64,000 nt of DNA, from contig NC_064839.1 in assembly GCF_024166365.1 (NCBI RefSeq), positions 15,052,878 through 15,116,877 on the forward strand, written 5' to 3'. Origin of the DNA: Elephas maximus indicus. Lineage: Eukaryota; Chordata; Mammalia; Proboscidea; Elephantidae. This document shows positions 13,201 to 28,200 of the stretch, piece by piece. Below the pieces are notes generated by a model. That model did not search any database, was not told where the DNA came from, and saw only the letters and a program-made list of their open reading frames with translations. The position numbers and the translations under genes are program-made. Each line of letters opens with the position of its first letter. Position 1 is the first letter of the stretch.

Positions 13201-16200
13201 AGGTGGGTGTCCAGTACTTTAATTGCCTGTTAGCCAGAGGGATGTGTGGGGCTCGTTGTGGTGGCACCTTCTCCGTCCCCAGAAAGTTCCATGTGTGATT
13301 TCCTCTTTGTTTGTAAGGCTTTATCTTTTAGGCATTTGGATTATGATGTCCTGTACACAAGTGGATTCTTGCCCATTGGAGTAGCATTTTATGCTCGGCC
13401 AGTTTCTAAAGTCAGGAGTGTAAGGAGAAAGTCGTATATGAGCAGAATGACTTGAAAAGCCCTGAGATTGCTCCAATTGTGCAGTACCTCACATTCCAAG
13501 TCTGGAGCTTTCCATAGTAACTCTGTAGTTTAAGGAACAGTGAGTGACCAGGCTAGAGAAAGAATGAAAGGAAGCCACATGCAGGTGTCTGGGGCACATC
13601 CGTAAAGAACACAGTGGCCATCAACTTCTTAGGGAAAACGGGAGGCTGTGAGGGTGTCTGAGCTAACCCTGCCAGCCTGCAGGGTGTATTTCATTTTGCT
13701 TGAAAATTAAGCCTCTGTCACCTTAGTACCAAGTCATGGATTCATTGGTAGTGAAGATTAAAAAAATGCTTACATCAGGATGCTTTGGTGAAGGAAGGGT
13801 TGGGTCCCTCTTCTTACTTGGCTGGCATAAGGAAGCACATCTATAAGGAAACGTATCTCTTGTAGCAAGAAGTCTAGGTGTCCATGAGGCCCCAGGCCCC
13901 ATCCTCTCAGTCATCCTCCAATATCAGCTTGTCCTCACTCTTGCTCTCCTCCTGGGTGCTGTAGCTCCGGGTGGCACAGCCAGGGCAGTATCCCATGGAA
14001 GGAGGACTTTTTTCTTGGTGTCTTTTCTTGAGAGCAAAGTAATCTTGCACATAAGTCCTACAGTGCACTTTTCCCTCACATCCATTTGGGCAAATTGTTT
14101 CACACACCATCTCCTAAAGCAGTTCCCGGTGAGGGAAAGGGATCAAAATGACTGGCTTAGAAAAGACAGGACCCTCTCCTCCCTCTGCCCCTGCCACAGT
14201 GCTAGGGAGGTCCAGCCACTGCTGAAGCACCTGTCTGTCCAGAGGAAGGCAGGCGCCTGTACGGCAGTAGCACTCTGTAGGAAGGAGGAAGGGAATGGCT
14301 GTCGGATGGGCCACCGGCAGTATCTGCGCCAGTGAACGCAGAAGCGCTTAACTCCAGTCTTGTCACACAGATCCTCACAAACGCTTGCTGTTCGTGAATC
14401 TAAGGTTTGTCCCCTTCATGCTGACCTTTGAACAGTTGTCAGGAAGAATTTGGCCCCTCCTTCCTCCTTCCTTCCCAGGTTGGTAGTAGTGCCTCTTGTA
14501 GCCCCGCTCAGCCACTGACCTGAGCTTACGTGAGGGTGTGGCTCTAAGTTAGTGTGTGAAGTCAGCCACTTCTCTGATCCCTGAGTCAATTTTGTAGTTT
14601 TAACTTTTTTTTTTTTTAAAAAGAAATAAAGCTCTGTGATGTGTCATGCTTAATCACGTAACCAATAGAAACACTAAGTAATTCTGTTTAAATTTTTTTA
14701 AGGATCTCAGTGAATTTGGGATAGCACCGAAAGCAATTGTGACCACAGATGATTTTGCCTCCAAAACCAAAGACAGAATACGAGAAAAGGCCAGGCAGTT
14801 GGCAGCTGCTACCGCCCCCATTCCTGGGGCCACTCTGCTTGATGATCTCATAGCACCAGCAAAGTGAGAAAGGTTTAATTCTGACTTTTCTGTTCTTGGC
14901 CTCACCTCTTTGAATGATTAGCTTTCTGGGGGATAGTTTGGTTAGAAGTAAGGGCACCCTTCTTAGGCTAGCTTGTGTGAATTAGGGGACACTGTCGTAG
15001 GGGTGCTGCACTACTGCTGGAACTGAAGGGGTCCTGTCCCTGGCCACGCTGCCGGACTCACCGCAGCTGGAGTGCTGGTAGGAACTGCGGTGGCCGCCCT
15101 CCTGCCCCCTCTCTCACGGGCCTGGGGACTCTATCCTATCCGCCTCATTCTACTCAATTTTTTCTTCGAACCTCCTTGTTTTTTTCCTGGGCACGTGACC
15201 TGATGTGGTAGACTCAGACCTTCATGGTTTCTCAGGCCACATGCCCCAGAAAGACTATCTAGAATCTCTGTGTGCTCAGTCCAGATGCCCACAAAAGGGG
15301 GCATCTGAATGACTTCCCTAGGTTAGGTGCCCCGTCACTGTGGCTGGAGTGGCAGTCGTGCAGTTCTAACACAGGTGAGGGGAAGGTCTCAGACGGGACA
15401 GGTGTATGAGCTGGGCGGGAACTCAAAAGCTGGCTATCTTGTACTGTTCTCTGACATCACCCAAAGGTATTCATTTTTAATGCTTTTCTGTCTTAGATTA
15501 TCTGTTGGTTTTGAGTTGCTAAGAAAAATGGGTTGGAAGGAAGGACAAGGAGTTGGTCCCCGAGTAAAGAGAAGACCACGCCGACAAAAACCTGGTATGT
15601 ATTCGATTATCATTACTTCTACAGCATACTTTTTAAGGGCTACATGTTTCTAGAAGTAAGTAGAAACCTCTTGCTGGGTCAAGAAGTGTGCCTGCTTGTT
15701 TAAGGCTTTTATGTGTAATGCGCAGTAGCTTTCCAGAAGAATCGAACTAGTTTATATTCCCACCAGAAGTGTATGAAAGTTCTTGTTTCCTACCCTCGTC
15801 AATACTTTTTTAATTTTTGCTGTGTTGGTAAAACAGTATCTATGCCATAGTTTAACATCATTTTTTCCTATGTGTTCCCTGCCCTTGGCCTCCCTAGTCA
15901 GACTGTGAACTCTTTGAGGGCAGTGATCATTTCTTTTGGGTTCTCCAGGAGGCTAGGCCAGCAGAGGTTAAAACTCATTGAGCACACTATTGCCAGAGTG
16001 TAGGTGGAGAATGGACTGGTGGAGAACACTCCTGGAGTGACCATTCTTTGACCTGAAGGCTATAGCACCTTTTACGAGCACAGGCATACTCAGCCATGTA
16101 CCTCTGAAGATGTGAGTCGGGCTTCTATATTTTCACGCACTTAATGACTAATGCTTTTGAAATGTCATTTATAGATCCTGGAGTAAAGATCTATGGCTGC

Positions 16201-19200
16201 GCTTTACCCCCTGGAGACTCTGAAGGATCTGAGGTATGGTATGGGGTGACCACTTTCAATTTGATACAACAGCGTTCGTTACTTTATGATCATGAAGTTT
16301 CTGGGTCGGAGGCAATTTTAAAAATCAGTCAAATTCCATGGCAATGAAATACCCATACTCTAGTCAGATGATGTGTTTAGCAACAGGCCAGCACCATAGA
16401 TATCCCCAGTCTGTTCAGAGTCTTAAAATGGAGCTGTTTGTGTTAGTATGATTTCCTCAGGACTTGATTTAGGCATTTGTCATAGTGTAAATGAAGGTAA
16501 TTTTGCTGTTTGTAATTAATCACTGCATTATACAACAGTATTTCCCAAGTTTACTTTGGGCCACCAGTGACTCACCTTAATTCTTCTTTAAACATTGAAA
16601 CAGGATGAAGATGATGACTACCTGCCTGAAAATGTCACCTTTGCACCCAAAGATGTCACACCTGTGGATTTTACACCTAAAGATAACGTACACGGACTGG
16701 AGTACAAGGGCCTGGATCCCCACCAAGCGCTGTTTGGAACTTCGGGAGAACATTTTAATCTTTTCAGTGTGGGATCTGAGAGGGCCAGCAGTTTTCTTGG
16801 AGATGTGGGACTGAGTAAAGGAAGAAAGTTGGGAATTTCAGGCCAGGTAAAACGTTTCTGTTTTATAAGTGTGGAACCACTAAAACTGGGTGTATTTTCC
16901 TTATTATATGTGCCCTGTAGCAGGCACTCATTTCTCACTGCATAAATGAAGGCTTTGAAGTGGTTATATTTTCCTTAGGGTCTTTTCTGAAGATATGTAA
17001 GCACACACCTTCCTGATTTTAATAATGTGCCCCTGAAACCCTGTGACTGAAGGGTCTTGGTGGAGTTTGTGTGCTCCCTGGGGTGACGACTGCTTTCCAC
17101 ACACTCGTGGGGCTGAGCAGAAAACCCCTCTTACCCCTTTGATTTAGTTAATAGTCAAATCGCAGTCTGCCTAAGGTTAGGTCCAAGTTCTCCTACCTCT
17201 TAGACTATTTCCTAGGCTGCAAGGCCCAAGTTGTGAACACAGGTTTAGTTTTTACTCAGGAGACTTGCTTTTTGCCTTTGGAGAGATGGAGAGCTTTTAT
17301 GGATTACACGTCTTCTCAAATTATTTCAGAGGTTTTTTTCTTAAAATGCATTTAGAAAATGGTTACTCTGTTACATTTCCTTCCCAGTATGTGTTTTTTC
17401 CCAATCCTTTTCACAAAAACTGAACTGATTGGAGGCCATTCCTCACAGAAGATGAAACGTTCTTACAGTGGCCATCCAATGAGCTGTGGCCTGCAGGCCT
17501 TGGCCGCAGCACTGCTCAAGCCATGTTGATCGGTCGATGAACACTTCTGCCTCTCACCTTTTGGAGCCCCCATTTCTGCCCCTACACTCACTGCTGCTAG
17601 GGCGTGGCGTCCACTCTTCTTCCCTTGCTTGGACCCCGTGGCTTCCGGGGCTAGAGGACAGCTCCAGTGCTGGAGGCCTGGTATTATCTTGTTGTCATTG
17701 TTTTCTAAGAGACCTGAGCCTGTGTTATTCTGGGGCTCCTTTAACTTCTCCTGCTGGTGTCCTCGAAGTGCTAAGGTGGTCTCTTCAGTGCAGACATACT
17801 CGGAAACCTGTGATTGCTCAGTTTGAAACCTTGTTTTCTGAAGGCTTTTGGTGTGGGTGCCCTGGAAGAGGAAGATGATGATATATATGCCACAGAAACT
17901 CTATCGAAGTATGACACCGTTCTGAAGGACGAAGAGCCTGGAGATGGGCTATATGGCTGGACAGCGCCCAAGCAATATAAAAGCCAGAAAGGTAATTCCA
18001 TAGACCCGCAAACCAAATGTCAGAATATCAAGAAGAAGGAATAACAAGATTGATACTGGAATATCAGCCTCCACGGAGTAGGTGGTTGCTGGTCAAAGAT
18101 GCAGGGTGAGGGAGGAAGAGAGACCTAGTGTGGGAAATAAGATAGAAGCAGGATTTAGACCACTGGCCCAGGCCAAAGCCAGCTTTTGAGACAGGGCCCA
18201 GGTGGGGAGGAGGAGGGAGAGGCCTGGGATCAGGGAAGCTGCCAGTGTGTGGACAGGTACTCGTATTGCAGGTCAGAGCTGGCCGTGGGTCACAGGAAAG
18301 CAGTCAGAGCTCGAGGAATTGGGCAGGTGGCCAAAGTAGGTCAACTCAAGCTACAGGTCAGAAGGTCAGGTGGGGGGACCAGGCAACAGGTACACTGAGA
18401 GCCTACAGCAAGATGGAGCTGAATGCCAGCCTGTCTCCTGACTCGAGTCCCTGGCTTCCAGCGGGCTCTTGTTGGAATAGGAGATGGTGAGGTCTTACAC
18501 AACCTGAATTTCAAGCCCCAGTCAGTCAATGGTGGTTCAGATCCCATGGTTCTGAACAGTATTCAGTTCTTCATTCCAGAAAAGAAGGAGATGATATAGA
18601 CTAGGTCTTAGTAGCATGTGATTTGGAGTCACTCAGACCTGGATTTGGATCCAAACTCTCCACTGGCCAGCTCTGTGACCTTGGTCAAGGCTTGTAACCT
18701 CTCTGGGCCTCAGAGTCCTTATTTGTAAAGTGAGGATAAAGTCCACTCGGGCTGTGAGAAATAAATGGTCTTTTAAAATACATCTAAAATGTACCGGCTG
18801 AAACAGTCTCAGGATGGCAGAAGAATATATAAACATGAGCATCACCCCTGAGAAGGTTCACTTTACAGTTCTAGACGAGAAAAAGCAGGTACAAAACAGT
18901 ATTTAGAGGATGTTTAACTCAGTGATCGTGAACACAAACTCTGGAGACAAACTGCCTGGGTTCTGCTTTCCCCATTCATCAGCTGTGACCTTGGCCTCGC
19001 TCTGCCTCAGCGTGCTCGTCTGAAAAATGGGGATGACGGTGGCATAACTACTTCATAGAGATTGAATGTATGTGAAGGTGTAGCCTGTGCCTGGCACCAA
19101 GCAAGCACTGTGTAAACATGAGGTCTCTGTCATCATGGTCACAGAAAGGACCGAGGGTTTACAGGAGACAGTGGCAAGGGTGTGCACCAGATTACTGTTA

Positions 19201-22200
19201 GGAGTACCCTGGCTGGTGGGATCTTGATGTGGGAATTCTAACTCTTAATGACCCTCTGTGACAGAGCAGACCTGCCACATAGGGTTTCCTAGGCTGTAAT
19301 CTTTACCGAAGCAGATGGCTAGGCCTTTTCTCTTGCGGAGCTACTAGGTGGGTTCGAACCACTGACTTTTGGTTAGCAGCCAAGTGCTTAACCATTGCTC
19401 CACCAGGGCTCCAGAGGGATCTTAGGCTACTTTTATTTTCTTCCTTTTGTTTACCTGTATTTTCTGATGCTTCTGCCAAGGCTATGCATTATTTTTTATA
19501 ATCTAAAAAGAATTAATATAAATTGCTGGGTTTTAAAAGAATACAAAATTCCAGAAATGTGAAATTTAATTCCAAATGACAGATTTTTAGGAAAGTTCAG
19601 AAGCTGGGGCAGATGTTCAGCATGAGGTCAGGTACAAAGAACCATCTTGTGGGGGAGGTCGTTACATGGTGATGGTCTGTTATCAACTGCTGAAGATCTC
19701 AGGCCGGCCTTGCAGGGCAGGCGGAGGCACCTGGATCAGGGCTAAACACCTAGCTGGTTTAAGTGCTCATGGTTATCCCATAGAAGGGACTTTTTTAGCC
19801 ACAGAAAATGCAGTCTGTGTATGGGGGACTTTTGACATAACCACTGTGTGTGGGATGTCTTTGAGAACTGAGGGGCCTCTGTCGCCAGAGTTGACTCCAG
19901 GATCAGATCAGTGGAAGATCCCTGGCTCCGAGTCCTTGGACCCTGGCCATTCAGTTTCCTGTATTTGTGATCTTTATCTCGTTAAAATTTCATTTGAGAA
20001 AAAGATAAAAAGTACCTTTTAATTTACACTAAGATTTGATTACACACTGACTTGGTTTTATTGCTTTTTGTGTCTTATGTGGATAGTTGTTAAGGAAATT
20101 GGTAGGTAGTCTTCAGTGGTTTTTACCTACATTTAGAAATGATTCTGTCATAGTTATGATTATAATTTTATCCATACTTGTCCTTTTTGCTGTTTTCCTT
20201 GAGGACTCCGACTGCACAGAGTATATTTTTTGGTGACCCTTAGCATAAGACCTAAGGTACTTTTTCTAAAAACAATGTGGAAGTACCTGTTTTGTAGAGC
20301 CATACCCTGGTGTCCTGGGCAGCCTAATCAGCAGAGGGTGGTGTGGGCCCTGTCGCCAGTCACTGAGTCAACAGAGGCGTGAAAGCATGAGAACGTTCTT
20401 TCTTCATCTTTTACTGCTATCTCTGAATGATGTCATGCAGGACACGTAGGATTTATGTTCTTGGAGATAAGCTTCTGATGTCTTCTGTCTCATTCTAATC
20501 TTCTCTGCCTCTGGAATTAATCAATGACATCATTTTGTAGAATCAGAGAAAGATCTTCGATACATTGGCAAAATTTTGGATGGATTTTCCTTGGCTTCTA
20601 AATCTTTGTCTTCTAAGAAAGTAAGAAAACCCTTTTTTTTTTTCTCTCTTTAATGGTTTAGTGTTTAAAATGTTTGCTGCTATGTAGTCTATGTTATTAT
20701 ATTAACAAAAAGATAAGTAAATTGTGTTTTCAAAAAGCAACAGCCTGGTAACTTGCTCGTATTTGTCCAGGAAAACGTAGACTACTTTAGAAATGTCAGT
20801 CAGTGGCTACATTACGTTCAAAACCTTGAATTGCTAATCTTTTACATCCCAACTTCAAGTGAGCAGTTAGTTTCTTCAAAAAGAAATACATTAGAATAGG
20901 TATTAGAATGAACTTGATATAGAATGTAATTTGAGGAAAAAAAAAATGCTTTATTGTGTTTTAGGTGAAAGTTGACACAGCAAATTAGATTCCCATTCAA
21001 CAATTCATACTGTATAAAACTTTTAAAAACCCATAATAACCCATGATCTTGACTATTAGCTAGTGTGGGCTGGGTTCCCCGGACCCCTTGCCAGGGGCCG
21101 AATGAAAGGGAGAGAAGCCCGTGTGTGTGAGTCAAGTCCAGTGAAGAACTCTGCATGCCATTCCAGATCGTTTTGTATTTGTGAGATTTTTGTTAAAGCC
21201 ATGTGTGAAAATCTGCTGTTAGGCCAAGCAGCTGCCCTAGCCGGGCAGGTGCTCTTCCTTTGACAGTCATCAGAGCCACTGTGGACAGCACAGGTGTCAT
21301 AACTACACACCTGGAGTTAGCTGTGGGTGCTGGGCAGCTCGGGAGCAGTGCCTGGCCTTTGCCTTGTTGGCATTTCAGACCATTCCCCACTTGTGTCAAC
21401 TTTTTTTTGTTCAACTAACATTTGTGAAGTACCTCTAAGGCTAGGCCTGTTACCCTCCAGAAGAGGGGAGCCCAGGGGGCAGTGCAGCCCCCAAAATCCT
21501 ATTTGGTATTACAGTGGCTTTGATTTATTTAGTTGTGATAGATAATGTGACAGTGGACAGCCTGGCCTGATGCCTAAGAGCACTGGTACTAGAGCTAGGC
21601 TGCCTGTGTCTCTAGCCCAGCTCTGCTTCTCACTACGATGACCTTGGGCATGTTACTGCACCTCACTTGCTTTACTTTCCCCATCTGTAAAATGGGAATA
21701 ATAACAGTACCTACCTCATAGCACTGTTGGAGGACTAGTGAGTTTATCTAAAATATTCAGAACAGTCATCTGTAAGACAGGAATAATAATAGTATCTGCT
21801 GCATAGCACTGTTGGAGAACTAAATGTGTGGAAAATATTCAGAACAGTGTCAGGCACATTGTAAGCTACTATTATTACTAGACCTGGCAAGCAACATTAA
21901 AGGAAAATGTGAGCTTTTTACCTTTATGAAAAGGAAGCATAGTTTTTAAGAGGCTGAGAAGTACTCAGTTGACTCTGGGGATTTAAGGATAAACAGGACT
22001 AAGTCCTGGCCCTCAAGTCGCTCCATCCTGTGAGGGTGCCAGACAGGCAAATGCATTGTAGTGGGGCTGTTGTTGTTAACTGCTGTCAACTTGGCCCCAA
22101 CTCATGGCGACCGCATGCACAACATAATGAAATGCTGCTTGATCCTGCATCATCCCCATGATGGGCTATGGATCAGACCGTTGTGATCCACAGGGTTTTC

Positions 22201-25200
22201 ATTGCTGATTTTGGGAAGTAGATTGCCAGGGCTTTCTTCCTAGTCCATTTTAGCCTGGAAGCTCTGCTGAAACCTGTTCATCAACCACCACAGCAGTCCA
22301 CAAGCCTCAGAGTGCCATACACGGAGAGACAGAGTCCTGGGGTTCCTGAGGAGGCTCCTGGCTGGAGCGGGGCTTGGGGTGTGAATGATTCAGAGGGCTG
22401 GGCTCACCCAGTCTTTCACAGACAGGCAAGTTTTCTAAACATGTGGTCAAAACCCCCCCTCTGGCTCTAGAGGCAAGACCAAGCAGTGAGTTAGTGTGGG
22501 GGAGAAATGCTTTGAATCTAACGGGGCATATAAAGAAGACTCAAGTACACACCTCTCTGCCCTCCTCCTCTGGTGTTTTGTGCAGCAGTAACATGAGAGT
22601 GTCTGCTGGCTGATCTGGGAGTCCAGGTGTTTCAGAGAAGGTGGTCAGGCTAAGATGATACCAAAATAGATAGATGGAACACAATTATTTTTAGTAAAAG
22701 GAATTGTAGAGAGTCCCCCCTGAGGGTGCCTCCCCCCTGCACCCTGTGCCTAGGCAGGGACCAGCCATGCTGACCAGATTTATGACAATACTGCTTTTTC
22801 ATGGGCTGTCTTAAGTGCCAGGTTCTCAGCCCAGGCCGCACATTACAGCCATCTAGGGAGTGTGGGAAAGTCTAATTATACCCAGCTTTTTGGGGTGGGA
22901 TTCAGGCATCAGTATTGCTAGCCCCCCCACCCCCCGTCCCACCCCAGGCAAGTCCTGTGTGTAGCCAGGTTTGAGAACCACAGCCATTGAGGGGTACGTC
23001 CTTCCCTGGTTCCAGGCTTTAAAGTTGACTCAACCCCAGCTTTCAGATGGCTTAAAAACCAAGTAAATGGCTTAAATAGGACTGTCCACAAACATGTGTT
23101 TGTTAGGCTAAGAGCAGGGAGGCCATTTAGTGCATTAATTGGTTTGGGTCTTTTTACAGTAATTTTAAGATATCTAATAATTGTACCTTGTCTGTTCTGC
23201 CATCATTAATGCCTGTCAGTGTTGAAAATACCTGACTTTCCCAAATATATTTCAATTTCAGTTCAGTCAGCTTTTAGAAATATCTCTAATCAAACAATAG
23301 GGCCTGAAATAAGTCAGATACAGAAGGACAAATATTGTATGACCTCACTTATATAAAAAGAAAAGGCAAATGTACTGAGATCAAAGTTTATTAGTGGTTA
23401 CCGGGGCAGGACCGAGAAGAAGGGGGTTAACCATGATGGAAATATTGCATTGATTAAGGGTAGGGTTGCAAAGCCAATTATTGTAATTACTGTCAATAAG
23501 TTGTACACCTGTGAAAAGTTGAATTGGCAAAAGTTGTTAGATATATTTACAACAACAAAAAACAAACAAGCAGCTACTTATTTACAACCAAACACCTCAT
23601 GGGATTTGATTCCTTGGTTTAGGATCATGGTTTCGTGGGACATCCCAGTTAATTGGCCTAATAATATGTTCAGTGCTTCCGTTCTACCTCCTAGTTCAGC
23701 GTGTAGTGCCTGGGGTCTTAAAAGCTTGCGAGCAGCCATCCAAGGCAAACAATTGGTCACTATTCACCCGGAACTACAGACGAAAGAGTCAGAAATAGGA
23801 GGAGGATATGGACTGTGTGGCTAATTGCCTCTGTGAACAGCTATCTCCTCTGCCATGAAACCAGAAGAACTGGATGGTGCCTGGCTACCATTACTGAACA
23901 TTTTGATCAAAGATTCTATAGAAGACTCCTGATCAAAAGCGGTAAAATGCAGAACAGAATTTAAAATTCTCGTGGACTCCAGACTTCCTGGAGCCATGAT
24001 GGTTGGATGAACCCCTGAAACTATTGCCCTGAGATATTCTTTAAACCTTAAACCAAAAATATCTTCTGAAATCGTCTTAAAACCGAATAATAGTTTTCTT
24101 TAACTAGTAAAAAATGTCTGCCTTGAGCATAATGCTCTTTTAAGAACTATCTATATGGGATCAAATTGATATACCAAACCCATCAAACCCATTGTCATCG
24201 AGTCGATTCCAATTCATAGCAACCCTATAGGACAGAGCAGGACTGCCCTAGAAGCTTTCCAAGGATCGGCTGGTGGATTTGAACTGCTGACCTTTTGGTT
24301 AGCAGCTGAGGCCTTTAACCACTATGCCTCCAGGGCTCCAAATTGATAATAGCAACTCTAAAGATTAGACAGGAATCTTAGGGGACAGTGAGTTCATGTT
24401 AATGGGGTGGGCAACATCTCAAAAAAGAAGGGTGAGGATGGTTGCACAACTCAAAAGAATGTAATCAGTGTCCTTAAATGGGACATGTAGAAACTGTTGA
24501 ATTGGTGTAAAAATGTGTATGTTTTGCAAAATAAATAAACTAAAAAGAAAAAAAAAAAGGGCCTGAAGTTTCAATTTGGAACAGAATCATAACCAGAAAA
24601 AGAATTCTGAGTTTAAAACTAACTCACCAAAGTCATGGCTTTTCTCTAAGCCTTGAGTCCCACTTCTTCTAAACTTTCTGATTTACAGTGAGCCAGTTCT
24701 GCATGTGGGCCAATGTATTGTGTTAGCTGTTATCATTGTTGTTGTCGTCATGTAAACAGCTCTGTGTATAAGTGGACAGGACGGATATTAAAAATGTCTG
24801 ACCCCTGGAACAGTATGGTTCTGGTGACCCTCCAGATACAAAGTGGATGGCAGCTGGCTGGGCTTTTCCCAGTACTGAACGCTCACCGGGGAAGGGACGG
24901 GACTGATGAAGCTCAGAGGTCACACGTTTTCTTGGGTGAGTCAAGTATGATCTTCCTGCAAACTGTATTTTCTTTTTTTAAGATTTATCCACCACCTGAG
25001 CTGCCAAGAGATTATCGACCAGTGCATTATTTCAGACCCATGGTAGCTGCAACCTCAGAAAACTCCCAGTTACTTCAGATATTATCGGAGTCATCTGGAA
25101 AGGCAATATGTGACCCAGGAACACACAGTAGGCACCAACTGAATGCCTCCAAGCGAGGGGACTTACTAGGAGAGACGCCTATTCCAGGTACGAGAGCCAT

Positions 25201-28200
25201 GGAAAAGAATGAGAACACTGCATTTACAGTCATCTGAGTTATCAGAATCAAAGTGGGAGGTTGTCTTCCCACTGAAATTGTCTACATGACTTTATATCCC
25301 AAATTGTGGGAATGAAATTGTTTTATTGGGAATGGCACATCCTTTACTTCTTGCCACCCATCATTTTTCCACCATCAGTTTGGGCTGTGTTGTTAACATG
25401 CAAACTCTTCTCTTAAGCTCAGCTGTTTTTAAATACTTGGTATTTATCCAGGAATGTGATTAAGACCAGGGACATTTGTATGTTCACTCTCTCCTGGGAA
25501 AGTGTCCTGTTTTCCTCAGGGACCGAAGTACAATAATAGCTCTTCTCCTGAGAGCCTAGAAGTATGAGAATGTGGCGAACCCCCTGTGGTTGTAGCACAA
25601 GGACCCCCTGTGAGGGGTGGACTTGAGGGGTTCATGCTACACATCATTGCCATTTTGGGAGCCTAGTAAATACGTCAAACATAAAGACCAAAATGGAACT
25701 CTCGGTTCCCCACTCCTGTCCCCAAAGCTGCTCTTCCCGTGGTCTTCCCCATCTCAGGAACTGATACCACCACTAACCCACCACTGAGACCAGAATGCAG
25801 GGATCCTAATTCCTAGCTCTTCTCTTTCTTTCCTCCTGCCCCCACCCCACCCAGTCCATCATCAGGTCCTTTCTGCTCTCCCTCCCACATGCGTGGGGAA
25901 TCCATCCATCCACTTCTCTGCATTTCCGCTGCTTTCACCCTGACCTGACGCCCCCTCTTCTCTCACCTGGACTATTACAGGAGCCTCCTTGGTGGTCGCC
26001 TCATTAACCCACCTGTCCACCTACAGTCCATTCCCCTTGGCAGCAGCTCATGAACCAAATTGTATCACTGCCTCCCTGAAGACCCTCTAGTATCTCTCAC
26101 ACTCCAGCACCTGCCTACCCTTTGGGCCACACCTTGTACCACTTTCCTCCACGCCCCCTGGAGGCCAGCCTCACAGCCGTCTCTGCCTCCAAGCCTGTGG
26201 CGTATGATCCCAGCTTAGGGCCTCTATCCTTGCTATTTCCTCTGCCTCTCTTCTTCCCCCAGGTTTCTGTAAGTCTGGCTCCTTTTTATTACTTAGGATT
26301 TATCTCGAACATTACCTCTTTATTGAGACCTTCCAGGCCTTCCTTATCACCTATCAGCTAATTCTCTTTCCCTCCACCCCCGACTGCCAGCCCACCCCGC
26401 TAGTCACCCTCAGTCACATCACCCAATTTTTATTTTTCATAGCGCTCCTCTCACAGTGACTCTCTGGTGTTGATGTTTGGCTTCTTCAGTGTATACCCCC
26501 TGACTAGTGACAGCAGGGCCCTCGTCTGCATCATCCCCCCAGCCCCTCATCCAGTGCCTGGCATGGGGTAGGTGCTCAGTGAGCGTCTGTGACATGAACA
26601 AATGAGCCAGGGCATGTGCTGGCCGTGACTGTGGAAATGGTGGCCACGCAGCCTGGAGATCGGAGCCCAGGATGTCGTTCATCATTCTAGAACCACTGAC
26701 TCCCTCTATAAACGTTCAAGTATTAACCTCCATTTTCCCAGCTGTAAGATAGGGGTCTCATTATTTTCTTACTCTCTAGTTCACAGGGATAATATGAAGG
26801 CAAATGAAATATTAAATGTGAAAATACTCATCTCCAATGATCTAAATTTGTGATACTGAAAACGTTTGTACCAAGAAATAGATATACAGTTGCCATGTGA
26901 TGTTTTTCATCTCTTTTTTCTATTGCTTTTATTTAGGTTCAACTACTTCAGTTCTGGAGTTTCTGTCTCAAAAAGATAAAGAGAGGATCAAAGAAATGAA
27001 GCAGGCAGCCGATCTTAAAGCGGCTCAACTCAAGGCCAGGAGCCTGGCCCAGAAAGCCCTGAGTGGCAGACCCCAGCCCTCCTCTCCAGACCTCGGACAC
27101 TGCTCTTGGCACATGGCATCGAGTGGAAAGATAGCCGCCACAAGAGCCAGCGACTTCAAACCTTTTGCAAAAGATCCAGAAAAGCAAAAACGATATGAAG
27201 CTTTCTTAGTAAATGTGAAACAGGGTCACAAAGGTGGGTGCTAGCCTGGGGTCTCCCATGTCTCAACTAGGGGTAGCATTCTCTCTGTTCTCACCTTAGC
27301 TCCAGGTTTAAGGTAGAAGTGTCCTGCTTTGCCACCGTTTCTACTTTGTCCTGCTGCAACAGTACAGAATTTTAAGGCTTTGCCTCTTGAACCTTGGAAA
27401 GAAAGAATAATTAGCCAATTAATCCTTGTATATCTCAGGTCCAGAGGTGTCTGTTTAAGTACAGAACTTGCCTTGGCAATGGCTAATGCTAAGTTACAGT
27501 CCATTAACTGTTTGCAAATGCTTGGCTTCTTTAAGTGTTGTGTTCCACGCCAAGGGAACAATGTCATCCCAACTTTATCTTGAGATCCTAATACCTAACC
27601 CTAAATCAAATTAAGTCTAAAATTTGACTTAAGATTAGTTGGTTATAAAAGTTGAATCACTACATGGGGGAAAAATCACTCTGATCTAGGAAGTAAACCT
27701 GACAAGGATGAGAGGGGAACTGCTGTCACACGGAGCAGTCCCTGTGAGACGGTATCAGGAAATTAGATGAGTTGTTTTTTGAAAGTAGGTCTTTGGGGAA
27801 ATGTAAAGTCCAGTTACTGTGCCTTTCACTCCCTGCTGAGAAACAGCCCTACTGTTTATTTGTTAAATTAAAAGAAAGAGGGAAGGAGTTTTTCTTCCAA
27901 AGCATGAGAATATAGCTGCGAGTGGTGACATGTTGCTCACTTCAGGGGATTTAACCAAGTATTAGTCCCCAAAAGGATTTTCTCTGTTATATGTTGTGGA
28001 CAATTAAATAAGGGCACCATTTTAAGGGAGAGAGCAATGTTACCTGCCAAGGACCCCACCCCCAGCCCACCCCCAAGGTGCCCTTAAAGTCAACACTGGT
28101 CGGCATTCAAAGGTAGGATTTGTGTTTCCTGGGGTGAAATACACAGGGTTAGAGTTGTACCCGCCAGATGTTCTCCTTTGAGCCCCTTGCTTTTCCTAGA

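Noticed and set aside
24713-25237. 174-residue open frame as a single exon
   Set aside because: Only 24983-25187 is GPATCH1 exon 10. The upstream part is intron read-through before the TTTTTAAG acceptor.
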